Notes under the pieces: model-generated
What the model was told of the DNA's origin: nothing
The model's database searches: none
The model's input: the letters and a program-made list of their open reading frames with translations, nothing else
Made by a program: the position numbers and the translations under genes
In this document: positions 1 to 8,052 of the stretch, piece after piece
Layout: each line of letters starts with the position of its first letter
How positions within the stretch are numbered: position 1 is the first letter of the stretch
Assembly (NCBI RefSeq): GCF_018413605.1
Contig: NZ_JAHCDN010000001.1
Coordinates: forward strand, 186,001-250,000
Source of the DNA: Variovorax sp. PCZ-1
GTDB lineage: Bacteria; Pseudomonadota; Gammaproteobacteria; Burkholderiales; Burkholderiaceae_C
Direction of reading: 5' to 3'
Length of the DNA stretch: 64,000 nt

Positions 1-931
1 GCTCAGCGCGATCAATCTCCGTCACCTTCATGCCCAGCTTCTTCAATTCATCTACCATCTGCGCATTGCGGCTGCGGATCAGCTCGCGCTGGTATTTGGA
101 AGATTCAAGCGCGGCGGTTTTGAGGATGGCTTGATCTGCCGCAGAGAAACTCTCCCACACCGGCTTACTGATCAGTACGGGCCAAGCGCTGTAGGCATGG
201 CGCGAGAGTGTAAGGTGTTGCTGCACTTCGTAGAATTTGCTCGCATAAATCGTGATCAGCGGATTTTCCTGCGCCTGCACTTTGCCTTCTTTCAAATTCG
301 CATAGACCTCGGGGAAGGGGAGCTTCAGCGGCTGTGCGCCCAGCGTTTGGAAGGTGTCCGAGAACATCGCATTGGGCATCACGCGCACTTTCAAATCCAT
401 CAGATCGGTGCGGCGCGTCACGGGCGAGCGGCTGTTGGTGAGATTGCGAAAACCGTTTTCCCACCAAGCGAGGCCCACGAGGCCATGCGCGGGGAGTGTA
501 GCGAGCAGCTCATTACCGAATTTGGAATCCAGCAGGGCATCGGCATCTTGCTCTGTGGAGAGCAGGAAGGGAAAATTGATCACGCCAAAGCCCGAGGTGA
601 AGCGCACGAGGCTGGAGGTGTCTGGCGCAGTCATCTCCAGCTTTCCCGCTTTGAGCGCATCCGTCATGCTCACGTCATTGCCCAGCTTGCCGCCTGCAAA
701 CAATTCGATCTTGATACGGCCTTGGGTTTTCTCGCTCACGATCTCAGCGAATTTCCTGACCGCCATACCTTGTGGATGGTCTTCCGAGAGGCCGATGCCA
801 AAGCGAATGTAACGCGTCTGGCTTGGGTTTTGCGCATTGTTTTGAGAGCTATTTTGGCTGATAGCCGGCATAGATACTGCGCAGAATGCTATCAAAAGTG
901 GAGTGACGAATCTCCGTGAAACGTACTGCAT
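1..931 (-). CDS. TRAP transporter solute receptor, DctP family (3' end outside window)
   Basis: Periplasmic substrate-binding receptor of a tripartite ATP-independent periplasmic (TRAP) importer. About 310 codons are present and the C-terminus runs off the window. The start at 931 is preceded by GGAG seven bases upstream. An N-terminal signal peptide reads LLIAFCAVSMPAIS, and this stretch coincides with a copy of the interspersed 41-bp repeat. The DctP core shows WWENGFRNLTNSRSPV and KVRVMPN; in the family the Arg of this second region binds the substrate carboxylate. It is closely similar to the second receptor at 6391-7407. It lies just downstream of the kinase and dehydratase on the same strand, which suggests a sugar-acid ligand. 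The ligand itself cannot be read from the sequence. Confidence 0.93.
   Translation of the reverse strand, partial: MQYVSRRFVTPLLIAFCAVSMPAISQNSSQNNAQNPSQTRYIRFGIGLSEDHPQGMAVRKFAEIVSEKTQGRIKIELFAGGKLGNDVSMTDALKAGKLEMTAPDTSSLVRFTSGFGVINFPFLLSTEQDADALLDSKFGNELLATLPAHGLVGLAWWENGFRNLTNSRSPVTRRTDLMDLKVRVMPNAMFSDTFQTLGAQPLKLPFPEVYANLKEGKVQAQENPLITIYASKFYEVQQHLTLSRHAYSAWPVLISKPVWESFSAADQAILKTAALESSKYQRELIRSRNAQMVDELKKLGMKVTEIDRAE
861..899 (+). repeat. 41-bp palindromic repeat copy inside the TRAP receptor signal peptide
   Basis: GCCGGC starts at 865, then TGCGCA and GCTAT in consensus spacing. Read on the minus strand it encodes IAFCAVSMPAIS of the receptor signal peptide. Confidence 0.8.
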
Positions 932-955
932 GATTGTCTCCAAGTTGTCATGGTT

Positions 956-1891
956 TTATGAATGGCTCGCCAACAAAGCATGCACAGCTTTGGGCAGCGG
1001 CAGGGGAGCCACTGCGCCAAAACCCTGCACAGATAAAGCGGCAGCCGCGTTGGCGTAGCGAGCTGCAGTTGTTAAATCATCGCCAAGCGCGAGACGCGCT
1101 AACAGATTGCCAGCGAAGCAATCGCCTGCGCCAGTGGCATCGAGGGCTTTTACGGTGATGGGCGCGATGCGATTTTGTTGTGAGCCATCGCTCACGATCA
1201 CGCCTTCGCTTCCCATCTTGAGCACGACTTGCTTTGCGCCCAGATCATGGCTCCAGCGAATAATCTCCTGAGGATCAGATAAGCCGCTGAGGTGCACCAC
1301 ATCATCCAAACTAGGTAAAAACAGATCGCAGCCTGCAATGGCTGGAATCATGTGCAGCTTGGCATCTTCAAGTGACCAGAGCTTTAAGCGCAGATTGGAA
1401 TCGAAGCTGATCTTCGCGCCCGCAGCACGCGCGATGCGCGCTGCTGCTGAGCATTGCTCGCGCGCGTTTTCAGAAATCGCTTGGGAGATGCCAGAGTAAT
1501 GCAGCCACTTCGTTTGCTTGCATGCTCCGCATTGCATATCGTTCAATAGCATCGTAGTCGCTGCTGAACCGGCTCGGCGGTAGCTGAATTCATGACCTGC
1601 TGCACCATGCGTGACGAAGTAGATGCCTGTAAATGCTCCTGATTTAATAGCTACTTGCGCAGTATCTACGCAGGCGATATGCCATAAATCCATCAAATTC
1701 TTGCCAAAAACATCGTCGCCTACGGCGCTCACATAGGCGCAACGCGCACCTGCTCGCGCAGCGGCGATCACAGCATTGCTGGTGTCGCCGCCAAAGCCTT
1801 GCAAGTAATTGGGCTCGCCAGCGATGGTTTGGTTGAACTCCACCATGGCCTCGCCGATGGCGATCACGTCATACTTCATCAAATGACTCAA
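956..1891 (-). CDS. kdgK: PfkB-family sugar kinase, probable 2-keto-3-deoxygluconate kinase
   Basis: Probably phosphorylates 2-keto-3-deoxygluconate (KDG) to KDPG in the cytoplasm, feeding the Entner-Doudoroff route. The 311-residue protein begins YDVIAIGEAMVEF and has the PfkB C-terminal signature DATGAGDCFAG with the catalytic Asp. Its start overlaps the stop of the upstream dehydratase as ATGA, implying translational coupling; a second ATG four codons in (1879) is also possible. The segment IACVDTAQVAIKSGA is encoded by a copy of the 41-bp repeat. Compared from memory with other KdgK proteins, the repeat seems to occupy this loop without lengthening it. Substrate assignment rests on the dehydratase neighbour. 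Confidence 0.88.
   Translation of the reverse strand: MSHLMKYDVIAIGEAMVEFNQTIAGEPNYLQGFGGDTSNAVIAAARAGARCAYVSAVGDDVFGKNLMDLWHIACVDTAQVAIKSGAFTGIYFVTHGAAGHEFSYRRAGSAATTMLLNDMQCGACKQTKWLHYSGISQAISENAREQCSAAARIARAAGAKISFDSNLRLKLWSLEDAKLHMIPAIAGCDLFLPSLDDVVHLSGLSDPQEIIRWSHDLGAKQVVLKMGSEGVIVSDGSQQNRIAPITVKALDATGAGDCFAGNLLARLALGDDLTTAARYANAAAALSVQGFGAVAPLPLPKAVHALLASHS
1641..1675 (-). repeat. 41-bp repeat copy inside kdgK
   Basis: Reads as GCCTGC, TGCGCA and GCTATTAAAT on the minus strand, the gene's sense, encoding ACVDTAQVAIK. Confidence 0.8.
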
Positions 1892-3627
1892 TGGTTATCT
1901 TTGGGTACGAAGCTACCTCGCGTGCCGCGAAGGAAATCCAGATCGCAGCCTTGATCCGCTTGGTTCACATGATCAATGTAGAGCTTCCAGTAGCCAGATT
2001 TGAGCGGCGGCTCGGGTGGTGTCCATTTGGCAAGACGGGCTTTGAGTTCGTCATCAGAAATCAGTAGTTGCAACTTGCGCTGCGGCACATTGAGCTCAAT
2101 CATGTCGCCGTTTTGCACCACGGCGAGCGGCCCGCCAGCTGCCGCTTCGGGCGCAGTGTGCAGCACCACCGTGCCGTAGGCCGTGCCACTCATGCGGGCA
2201 TCCGAGATGCGTACCATATCTGTGATGCCTTTGCGCAGCACTTTGGGCGGCAGCGGCATATTGCCCACTTCGGCCATGCCAGGATAGCCTTTGGGGCCGC
2301 AGTTTTTTAGCACGAGGATGCAGGTCTCATCCACATCCAAGCTCTCATCGTCAATGCGCTTGTGGAAATCATCGCTGTCTTCAAACACCACGGCGCGGCC
2401 AGTATGTACCATGAGCGCGGGTGTGGCGGCACTCGGCTTGATCACCGCACCACGCGGTGCGAGATTACCTTTGAGCACGGCAATGCCCGCTGCGGCTTTG
2501 AAAGGTTGCGCCATCGTTTTGATCACGCGCGGATCGTAGTTCTCTGCGTCTTTCACGTTCTCCGCCACGGTCTTCCCGCTGGCGGTCACATGATTCATGT
2601 GCAGCACAGAAGCGATTTCTTTCATCACCACAGGCAAGCCGCCCGCATAGCAAAAATCTTCCATCAGATGCTCACCGCTGGGTTGCAGATTCAAGATGCA
2701 AGGCAGCTCGGAAGCCAGTCGGTCAAAGTCTTCCAGCTTCAAATCAAAGCCCACGCGGCCTGCAATCGCGAGCAGGTGAATCACAGCATTGGTTGAGCCG
2801 CCAATTGCAGCCAATGTGCGAATTGCATTCTCAAAAGCCTCGCGCGTGAGAATCTGTGAGAGCTTGAAATCATCTTTGACCATCTGCACAATGCGCCGCC
2901 CCGCATTACGCGCGAGCACATTGCGGCGGCCATCCACGGCTGGGTAGGCGGCATTGCCGGGCAAGCCTACGCCGAGTGCCTCTACCATGCTCGCCATCGT
3001 AGAAGCTGTGCCCATCGTCATGCAGTGGCCGTGGCTGCGGTGCATACAGCTTTCGGCTTCAAAAAAATCTGCAAGCTTCAGCGTGCCCGCGCGAACCTGC
3101 TCACTCATGCTCCACACGCCAGTGCCCGAGCCCAGCTCTTGGCCGCGCCATTTGCCGTTCAGCATGGGGCCTCCGCTCACGCCAATCGTGGGCAGATCCA
3201 CGCTGGCTGCGCCCATGATGAGCGAAGGCGTGGTTTTGTCGCAGCCCATGAGCAGCACCACGCCATCGATTGGGTTGCCGCGAATGCTTTCTTCTACATC
3301 CATGCTGGCGAGATTGCGATACAGCATTGCCGTTGGGCGAAGCAGCGTTTCGCCCAAGCTCATCACAGGAAACTCCAGCGGGAAGCCGCCAGCTTCGTAC
3401 ACACCAATCTTCACTTGCTCAGCCAGCGTGCGGAAATGGGAGTTGCAAGGCGTGAGCTCGCTATACGTGTTGCAAATACCAATTACTGGGCGGCCATCAA
3501 ATTGATCATGCGGTACGCCTTTGCCTTTGACCCAGCTTCGATAGGCAAAACCATCACGGTCTTGACGGCCAAACCATTGCTGACTGCGAAGTTGTTTCTT
3601 TTCAGGGTGATTGTTTGAATTGCTCAT
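1888..3627 (-). CDS. IlvD/Edd-family sugar-acid dehydratase (arabinonate/gluconate dehydratase type)
   Basis: Iron-sulfur dehydratase converting an aldonate to a 2-keto-3-deoxy acid. From the chosen start it has 579 residues, the usual size for the L-arabinonate/D-xylonate/gluconate dehydratase branch. Three expected cysteine motifs are visible: GICNTYSE, MGCDKTTP and GHCMTMGTASTM. The start at 3627 (MSNSNNHPEKK) is preferred over the upstream ATG at 3684 because AGGA lies ahead of it and homology begins shortly after. The next gene is a KDG-type kinase, which makes a hexonate (gluconate, galactonate or similar) more likely than a pentonate; this is inference. It is divergent from a GntR regulator that probably controls it. 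Confidence 0.9.
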   Translation of the reverse strand: MSNSNNHPEKKQLRSQQWFGRQDRDGFAYRSWVKGKGVPHDQFDGRPVIGICNTYSELTPCNSHFRTLAEQVKIGVYEAGGFPLEFPVMSLGETLLRPTAMLYRNLASMDVEESIRGNPIDGVVLLMGCDKTTPSLIMGAASVDLPTIGVSGGPMLNGKWRGQELGSGTGVWSMSEQVRAGTLKLADFFEAESCMHRSHGHCMTMGTASTMASMVEALGVGLPGNAAYPAVDGRRNVLARNAGRRIVQMVKDDFKLSQILTREAFENAIRTLAAIGGSTNAVIHLLAIAGRVGFDLKLEDFDRLASELPCILNLQPSGEHLMEDFCYAGGLPVVMKEIASVLHMNHVTASGKTVAENVKDAENYDPRVIKTMAQPFKAAAGIAVLKGNLAPRGAVIKPSAATPALMVHTGRAVVFEDSDDFHKRIDDESLDVDETCILVLKNCGPKGYPGMAEVGNMPLPPKVLRKGITDMVRISDARMSGTAYGTVVLHTAPEAAAGGPLAVVQNGDMIELNVPQRKLQLLISDDELKARLAKWTPPEPPLKSGYWKLYIDHVNQADQGCDLDFLRGTRGSFVPKDNH

Positions 3628-3661
3628 CCGGGTTATTCCTAGTGTCGATGAAAGTATTATC

Positions 3662-3671
3662 ATCATATGAT
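3662..3671. promoter_or_regulatory. Palindrome in the dehydratase/gntR divergent region, candidate operator
   Basis: The perfect palindrome ATCATATGAT sits between the divergent dehydratase (start 3627) and the GntR regulator (start 3728). A GntR/FadR repressor usually binds such a site in its own divergent promoter. The assignment is positional only; no match to a defined DgoR or FadR consensus is claimed. Confidence 0.3.
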
Positions 3672-3727
3672 TACACCATTGCATCGGGACAAACCCTCTG
3701 CAACTCTTTCAGAAAACACACATTTCC

Positions 3728-4471
3728 ATGATTAAAAACGTCCACGGCAACACACTCGATCTGCTTGGTGAAGCCATCGTTGCAGGCCGCTATGCCGTGG
3801 GAGCGAGCGTGCCGCCTGAGCCAGTGCTTTGCGAAGAGCTGGGCGTGAGCCGCACGGTGATTCGTGAAGCGGTGAAATCGCTGATAGCTAAAGGCATGGT
3901 GAGCACAGGCCCTAAGGTGGGCACGCGTGTGTTGCCACGCGATACTTGGAATTGGTTTGATCCCGATGTGATCATTTGGCAAAGCAAGATCGGGCTGACA
4001 GCTGAATTCCTGCGTGATCTGCAAGATCTGCGTCGCTTGATTGAGCCCGCTGCCGTGCGCATGGCCGCTGAGCGCGCCACACCTGCCAACATTGCCGAGA
4101 TTCAAGCCGCTTACGACGGCATGCACAAGGTCGTACATGAAGGTGGCGATTATGTGATGTATGACTTGCGCTTTCACCAAGGCCTGCTCAAAGCCTGCCA
4201 AAACCGCATGCTGATTCAGATGAACAAGGCGCTCTCAGCGCTCTTGCGCACCAGCTTTGAAATCTCCACCACACGCCCGGATGGCCCGCGCCAATCTTTG
4301 CCCTTACACAAAGCCGTGCTGGATGCGGTGATCGCTAAAAATCCCGCCAAGGCAGAAAAAGCCATTTTGGTATTGATCGATGGCGCGCATGAGGATATCG
4401 AGCAAGTGCTAGCGCGGCGCAATCGCCCGGTGAAACACGATAAGCCTGCTGCTTGGCTCAAAGCAGCGTGA
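3728..4471 (+). CDS. GntR/FadR-family transcriptional regulator
   Basis: A 247-residue regulator with an N-terminal winged helix (LCEELGVSRTVIREAVKSL, about residues 36-54) and a C-terminal FCD ligand domain, resembling galactonate/gluconate regulators of the DgoR/GntR-FadR type. The segment after the wing, TWNWFDPDVIIWQ, is typical of sugar-acid regulators in this group. It is divergent from the dehydratase and kinase and directly upstream of the TRAP permease genes, so it probably represses both arms until its sugar-acid ligand is present. The regulatory role is inferred from position. Confidence 0.9.
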   Translation: MIKNVHGNTLDLLGEAIVAGRYAVGASVPPEPVLCEELGVSRTVIREAVKSLIAKGMVSTGPKVGTRVLPRDTWNWFDPDVIIWQSKIGLTAEFLRDLQDLRRLIEPAAVRMAAERATPANIAEIQAAYDGMHKVVHEGGDYVMYDLRFHQGLLKACQNRMLIQMNKALSALLRTSFEISTTRPDGPRQSLPLHKAVLDAVIAKNPAKAEKAILVLIDGAHEDIEQVLARRNRPVKHDKPAAWLKAA

Positions 4472-4487
4472 GGATTGAGAAGGCAAC

Positions 4488-5036
4488 ATGAAAAAACTGA
4501 TCGATATATTTTTCAAACTCATGGAGCTGGGCGTGGTGCTCTGCTTATTTGCCATGGTGATCATGGTGTTTGGCAACGTGGTGATGCGCTATGTTTTCAA
4601 CTCGGGTATCTTGATCAGCGAAGAAATGTCGCGCTACGCTTTCATCTGGCTCACCTATCTGGGCGCGATGGTGGCAATGCGAGAGGGTGGGCATTTGGGG
4701 GTGGATACGCTGTTCAAGCATCTGCCTTTGACAGGTAAGAAAGTCAGCGTGTTTTTGAGCGAGAGCTTGATGCTGCTCATGAACGGGATGTTTCTCTGGG
4801 GCACTTTCAAAATGCATGAGCTTCAGGTGACGAATATTTCTCCAGTGGCTGGCATTTCCATGATTTGGATTTATGGCTTGGGCTATGTCGTCGCTGTAGT
4901 GATGGGCATCTTCAATATCCACAAGCTCTTCCTCCTGCTCACCGGGCAGCTTAGCGAGGAGCAGATGCTCACGGTGGTGGAGACTGAAGGCATCAAAGAA
5001 GTCGAGCAAAACATCGAACAACTCAAAAAAGCATAA
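4488..5036 (+). CDS. TRAP transporter small permease (DctQ-type)
   Basis: The 182-residue small membrane subunit of the TRAP importer. Four hydrophobic segments are visible, at about residues 10-32, 45-66, 86-106 and 122-150, with the family motif around MSRYAFIWLTYLGAMVAMREGGH. It is preceded by AAGG and followed nine bases later by the large permease. The subunit stabilises the large permease and mediates contact with the receptor. The C-terminal tail is acidic and hydrophilic. Confidence 0.93.
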   Translation: MKKLIDIFFKLMELGVVLCLFAMVIMVFGNVVMRYVFNSGILISEEMSRYAFIWLTYLGAMVAMREGGHLGVDTLFKHLPLTGKKVSVFLSESLMLLMNGMFLWGTFKMHELQVTNISPVAGISMIWIYGLGYVVAVVMGIFNIHKLFLLLTGQLSEEQMLTVVETEGIKEVEQNIEQLKKA

Positions 5037-5045
5037 AGAGCCATC

Positions 5046-6344
5046 ATGACCGTATCGATCTTCATTTTCTCGCTCCTCGCCGCCATGGCGCTGGGCATGC
5101 CGATTGCCTACGCACTCCTTGTGTGCGGCGTGAGCCTGATGGGCTACTTGGCTTACAACGGCACAATTGCTTCGTTTGACAGCCAAATCTTGGCGCAGCG
5201 CTTTGTGGATGGCGCGGATAACTTCCCGCTGCTGGCCGTGCCCTTCTTCTTGCTTGCGGGCGAGTTCATGAATGCGGGCGGCCTCTCCAAACGCATCGTG
5301 AATCTCGGCGTGGCATGGGTCGGGCATTTCAGAGGCGGCTTGGGTTATGTGGCCGTGATGGCGGCGATCATCATGGCTTCGCTTTCGGGCTCAGCTGTCG
5401 CCGATACTGCAGCGCTGGCAGCCATCTTGATTCCGATGATGCGCGCTGCGGGTTATGACGTGGGGCGTAGCGCTGGCCTTGTGGCAGCAGGCGGCATCAT
5501 CGCACCGGTGATTCCGCCTTCGATTGGCTTCATCATTTTCGGTGTAGCAGCCAATGTGTCGATCACTAAATTATTCTTAGCAGGCATCGTCCCCGGCATC
5601 ATGATGGGCATTGCGATTGGCATTGCTTGGTGGTGGGTAGCGAAGAAAGAGAATGTGCCACCCAGCCCTAAGCTGCCGATGAAGGAGCGCTTGAAGATTA
5701 CGTTTGATGGCATCTTCGCCTTGCTGCTTCCCGTCGTCATCATCGGCGGCATGAAATCAGGTGTGTTCACGCCGACGGAGGCAGCTGTGGTGGCAGCGGT
5801 GTATGCCTTCGCAGTGGGTATGTTCATTTATGGCGAACTGAAGTGGAAGCAAATCTACGGTTTGTTCCTCGCCGCAGGCAAGATGACAGCGGTTGTGATG
5901 TTCCTCGTGGCAGCAGCCATGGTCAGTGCCTGGTTGATCACGATTGCCAATATTCCGAACGAAATTGCCGACATGCTCGCCCCGTTCATGGACAACAAAA
6001 CCTTGTTGATGTTCATGATGATGGTGCTCATCGTGTTGGTCGGCACAGCGCTCGATTTCGCACCCACGGTACTGATCCTCACACCTGTGCTCATGCCCGT
6101 GGTGCTCAAGGCCGGTATTGATCCCGTGTATTTTGGTGTGCTCTTCATCATGAACAACGCGATTGGCCTGATCACACCGCCTGTGGGTACGGTGCTCAAT
6201 GTGGCCAGTGGTGTAGCGCGTATCACCATGGATCAGGCTTTCAAAGGCGTGATGCCTTTCTTGATTGCTCAGCTCATCGTGCTGTTTTCACTCGTTTTCT
6301 TCCCCGAATTGGTGTTAGTCCCCTTGAAATGGTGGCTGCGTTGA
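5046..6344 (+). CDS. TRAP transporter large permease (DctM-type)
   Basis: The 432-residue large membrane subunit that forms the sodium-coupled transport path. It has about a dozen hydrophobic segments, the duplicated DctM motifs ASLSGSAVADTAALAAILIP (about 116-135) and AAGGIIAPVIPPSIGFIIFG, and the related second-half motif NNAIGLITPPVGTVLNVASG. It is co-transcribed with the small subunit upstream and the receptor 46 bp downstream. Confidence 0.95.
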   Translation: MTVSIFIFSLLAAMALGMPIAYALLVCGVSLMGYLAYNGTIASFDSQILAQRFVDGADNFPLLAVPFFLLAGEFMNAGGLSKRIVNLGVAWVGHFRGGLGYVAVMAAIIMASLSGSAVADTAALAAILIPMMRAAGYDVGRSAGLVAAGGIIAPVIPPSIGFIIFGVAANVSITKLFLAGIVPGIMMGIAIGIAWWWVAKKENVPPSPKLPMKERLKITFDGIFALLLPVVIIGGMKSGVFTPTEAAVVAAVYAFAVGMFIYGELKWKQIYGLFLAAGKMTAVVMFLVAAAMVSAWLITIANIPNEIADMLAPFMDNKTLLMFMMMVLIVLVGTALDFAPTVLILTPVLMPVVLKAGIDPVYFGVLFIMNNAIGLITPPVGTVLNVASGVARITMDQAFKGVMPFLIAQLIVLFSLVFFPELVLVPLKWWLR

Positions 6345-6390
6345 TTCATTCTTTCAATCTTGTTTTTTCAACCCGGTAGGAGACTCTCAA

Positions 6391-7407
6391 ATGAAACGTC
6401 GTAACTTAGTAGCGCAAGCCGCTCTCATCGTGGCAGGTACTGTGCTCGCCACTTCCGCTGCTTTCGCGCAGTTTTCAGATCGCAATATCAAGCTGTCCAA
6501 CGGCGTGGCCGAGAGCCATCCCGTGGGCGCGGGCGTGAAGAAGATGCAAGAAGTGCTGGCTGCCAAGAGCGGCGGCAAGCTCAAAGTCACCGCATTCTGG
6601 AGCGGCTCGGCAGGCGGCGATTTGCAAGCCACGCAAGCCCTGCGCGCAGGCACGCAAGAAATGGTCGTCACCTCCAGCTCACCGCTGGTGGGCATTGTGA
6701 AAGAGCTAGGCGTGTTTGATCTGCCTTTCCTGTTTGCCAACGAAAAAGAAGCAGATGCCGTGCTCGATGGCGCAGCCGGTCAATTCTTCAACAAGAAGCT
6801 GGAAGAAGCGGGTCTGGTGAACTTGGCCTACTGGGAAAATGGTTTCCGCAACCTCACCAATAGCAAAAAGCCTGTGACGAAGTTTGAAGATTTTGACGGC
6901 ATCAAAGTGCGTGTGATGCAAAACAACATCTTCTTGGATACTTTCAAGACGCTCGGCACCAATGCTGTGCCCATGGCCTTCGGCGAAGTGTTCACCGCGC
7001 TAGAAACCAAAACCATCGACGGCCAAGAAAATCCTTTTGTCACGATTGATACCTCCAAGTTCTACGAAGTGCAGAAATTCCTCTCTGTCACGCGCCATGC
7101 CTACACCCCTTTCCTCGTGCTCTACAGCAAGAAGATGTGGGACACGCTCACGCCTCAAGAGCAGGCCGTGCTGCGCGAAGCAGCGATTGAAGGCCAGAAG
7201 GTGCAGCGCGCTGCGATTCGCGATCTCGACGGCAAATCTCTCGCCTCGCTCAAATCCCGTGGCATGCAAGTCAACGAGATCACGCCCGCTGAGCAGCGCC
7301 GCATGTTTGAAAAAGTGCGCCCAGTGTATGACCGCAATGCGCCCACCATTGGCGCTGATGCGATCAATGTGGTGGTGGATGCACTGAAAAAAGCCCGAGG
7401 AGGCTAA
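6391..7407 (+). CDS. TRAP transporter solute receptor, DctP family
   Basis: A 338-residue periplasmic receptor with the signal peptide NLVAQAALIVAGTVLATSAA ending AFAQ. The ribosome-binding site AGGAG precedes ATG with good spacing. Core motifs include YWENGFRNLTNSKKPV and IKVRVMQNN, where the Arg of the second is expected to bind the substrate carboxylate. It is the last gene of the regulator-permease operon and a paralogue of the receptor at 1-931, so one permease pair is served by two receptors. A hairpin follows the stop codon. Confidence 0.95.
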   Translation: MKRRNLVAQAALIVAGTVLATSAAFAQFSDRNIKLSNGVAESHPVGAGVKKMQEVLAAKSGGKLKVTAFWSGSAGGDLQATQALRAGTQEMVVTSSSPLVGIVKELGVFDLPFLFANEKEADAVLDGAAGQFFNKKLEEAGLVNLAYWENGFRNLTNSKKPVTKFEDFDGIKVRVMQNNIFLDTFKTLGTNAVPMAFGEVFTALETKTIDGQENPFVTIDTSKFYEVQKFLSVTRHAYTPFLVLYSKKMWDTLTPQEQAVLREAAIEGQKVQRAAIRDLDGKSLASLKSRGMQVNEITPAEQRRMFEKVRPVYDRNAPTIGADAINVVVDALKKARGG

Positions 7408-7443
7408 AGGCCGACGTGCCTTATCCAGTGGTTAATCACTATT

Positions 7444-7477
7444 GAAACTCTCTCAGCACAAAAGCCGAGAGAGTTTC
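7444..7477 (+). terminator. Hairpin after the TRAP operon
   Basis: A perfect 11-bp inverted repeat, GAAACTCTCTC with GAGAGAGTTTC, flanks a 12-nt loop 36 bp after the receptor stop. There is no clear T-run, so it may be a processing or stability hairpin rather than an intrinsic terminator. Confidence 0.5.
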
Positions 7478-7503
7478 AAATTACACTTCAAGGCATGGAC
7501 TCC

Positions 7504-7887
7504 ATGCCTTTTTTATTGCTCGCAGAGCTTTACACCGATACCGATGGCCGCGCGAAATTTCGCGACATCAAAACGGATTTGAGCGAAGGCTCACCCGCAG
7601 CGCGACTCTCCCCACTCGCGCAGAGCAGCGGCCACCAATTCCGCATGAGTCCGGTGGGTTTCAAAAGCAACTTCCATTGCACCACCACACCCCAATGGTT
7701 GATCGTGCTGCAAGGCGCGATGGAGATTGGTCTGCAGGATGGCAGCTCACGCATTTTCAAAGCGGGGCAGAGCTTTTACTCCAACGACACCTTACCTCCA
7801 GGCGCGGAGTTCGATGCCCAGCTTCACGGCCATTGGAGCCGGCAAGTGGGCGATGAGCCCTTGGTCACCATGTTCGTACGCGCCTAG
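7504..7887 (+). CDS. Cupin-domain protein
   Basis: A small single-domain cupin of about 127 residues. The beta-barrel region contains WLIVLQGAMEIGLQDG followed by FKAGQSFYSNDTLPPG, a typical turn-strand pattern of the cupin motifs. The start at 7504 is chosen because AAGG is 10 bases upstream; the ATG at 7495 would sit one base from it. Substrate and function are unknown. The metal-binding His pattern of motif 1 is incomplete, so catalysis is not assumed. The gene converges on glmU with a small inverted-repeat element between. Confidence 0.7.
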   Translation: MPFLLLAELYTDTDGRAKFRDIKTDLSEGSPAARLSPLAQSSGHQFRMSPVGFKSNFHCTTTPQWLIVLQGAMEIGLQDGSSRIFKAGQSFYSNDTLPPGAEFDAQLHGHWSRQVGDEPLVTMFVRA

Positions 7888-7889
7888 GG

Positions 7890-8045
7890 AAGCTCTGAAT
7901 AAGTCGATTCGGGCGAATCTGGCTCGCTTTCGGGCGGTCTGCGTCCTTAAAAAGCCTCGCCTTAGCACCGCTAAAGCTATGTTTTTCTCCTAGCATCCCA
8001 TCCCGAAATCAAGCCTGCTTCATCCCGACGACTTATTCAGAGCTT
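7890..8045. mobile_element. MITE-like element with 17-bp terminal inverted repeats
   Basis: The 17-bp sequence AAGCTCTGAATAAGTCG at 7890-7906 is repeated exactly in inverted orientation at 8029-8045. After a 2-nt offset the match continues with TCGGG. The 156-bp unit carries no credible ORF. It sits between the convergent cupin and glmU stops, a few bases from each, and may also act as a terminator. The size and long terminal repeats suggest a non-autonomous IS derivative; the parent family is not identified, and a clear target duplication is not visible. Confidence 0.6.
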
Positions 8046-8052
8046 GCCGAGT

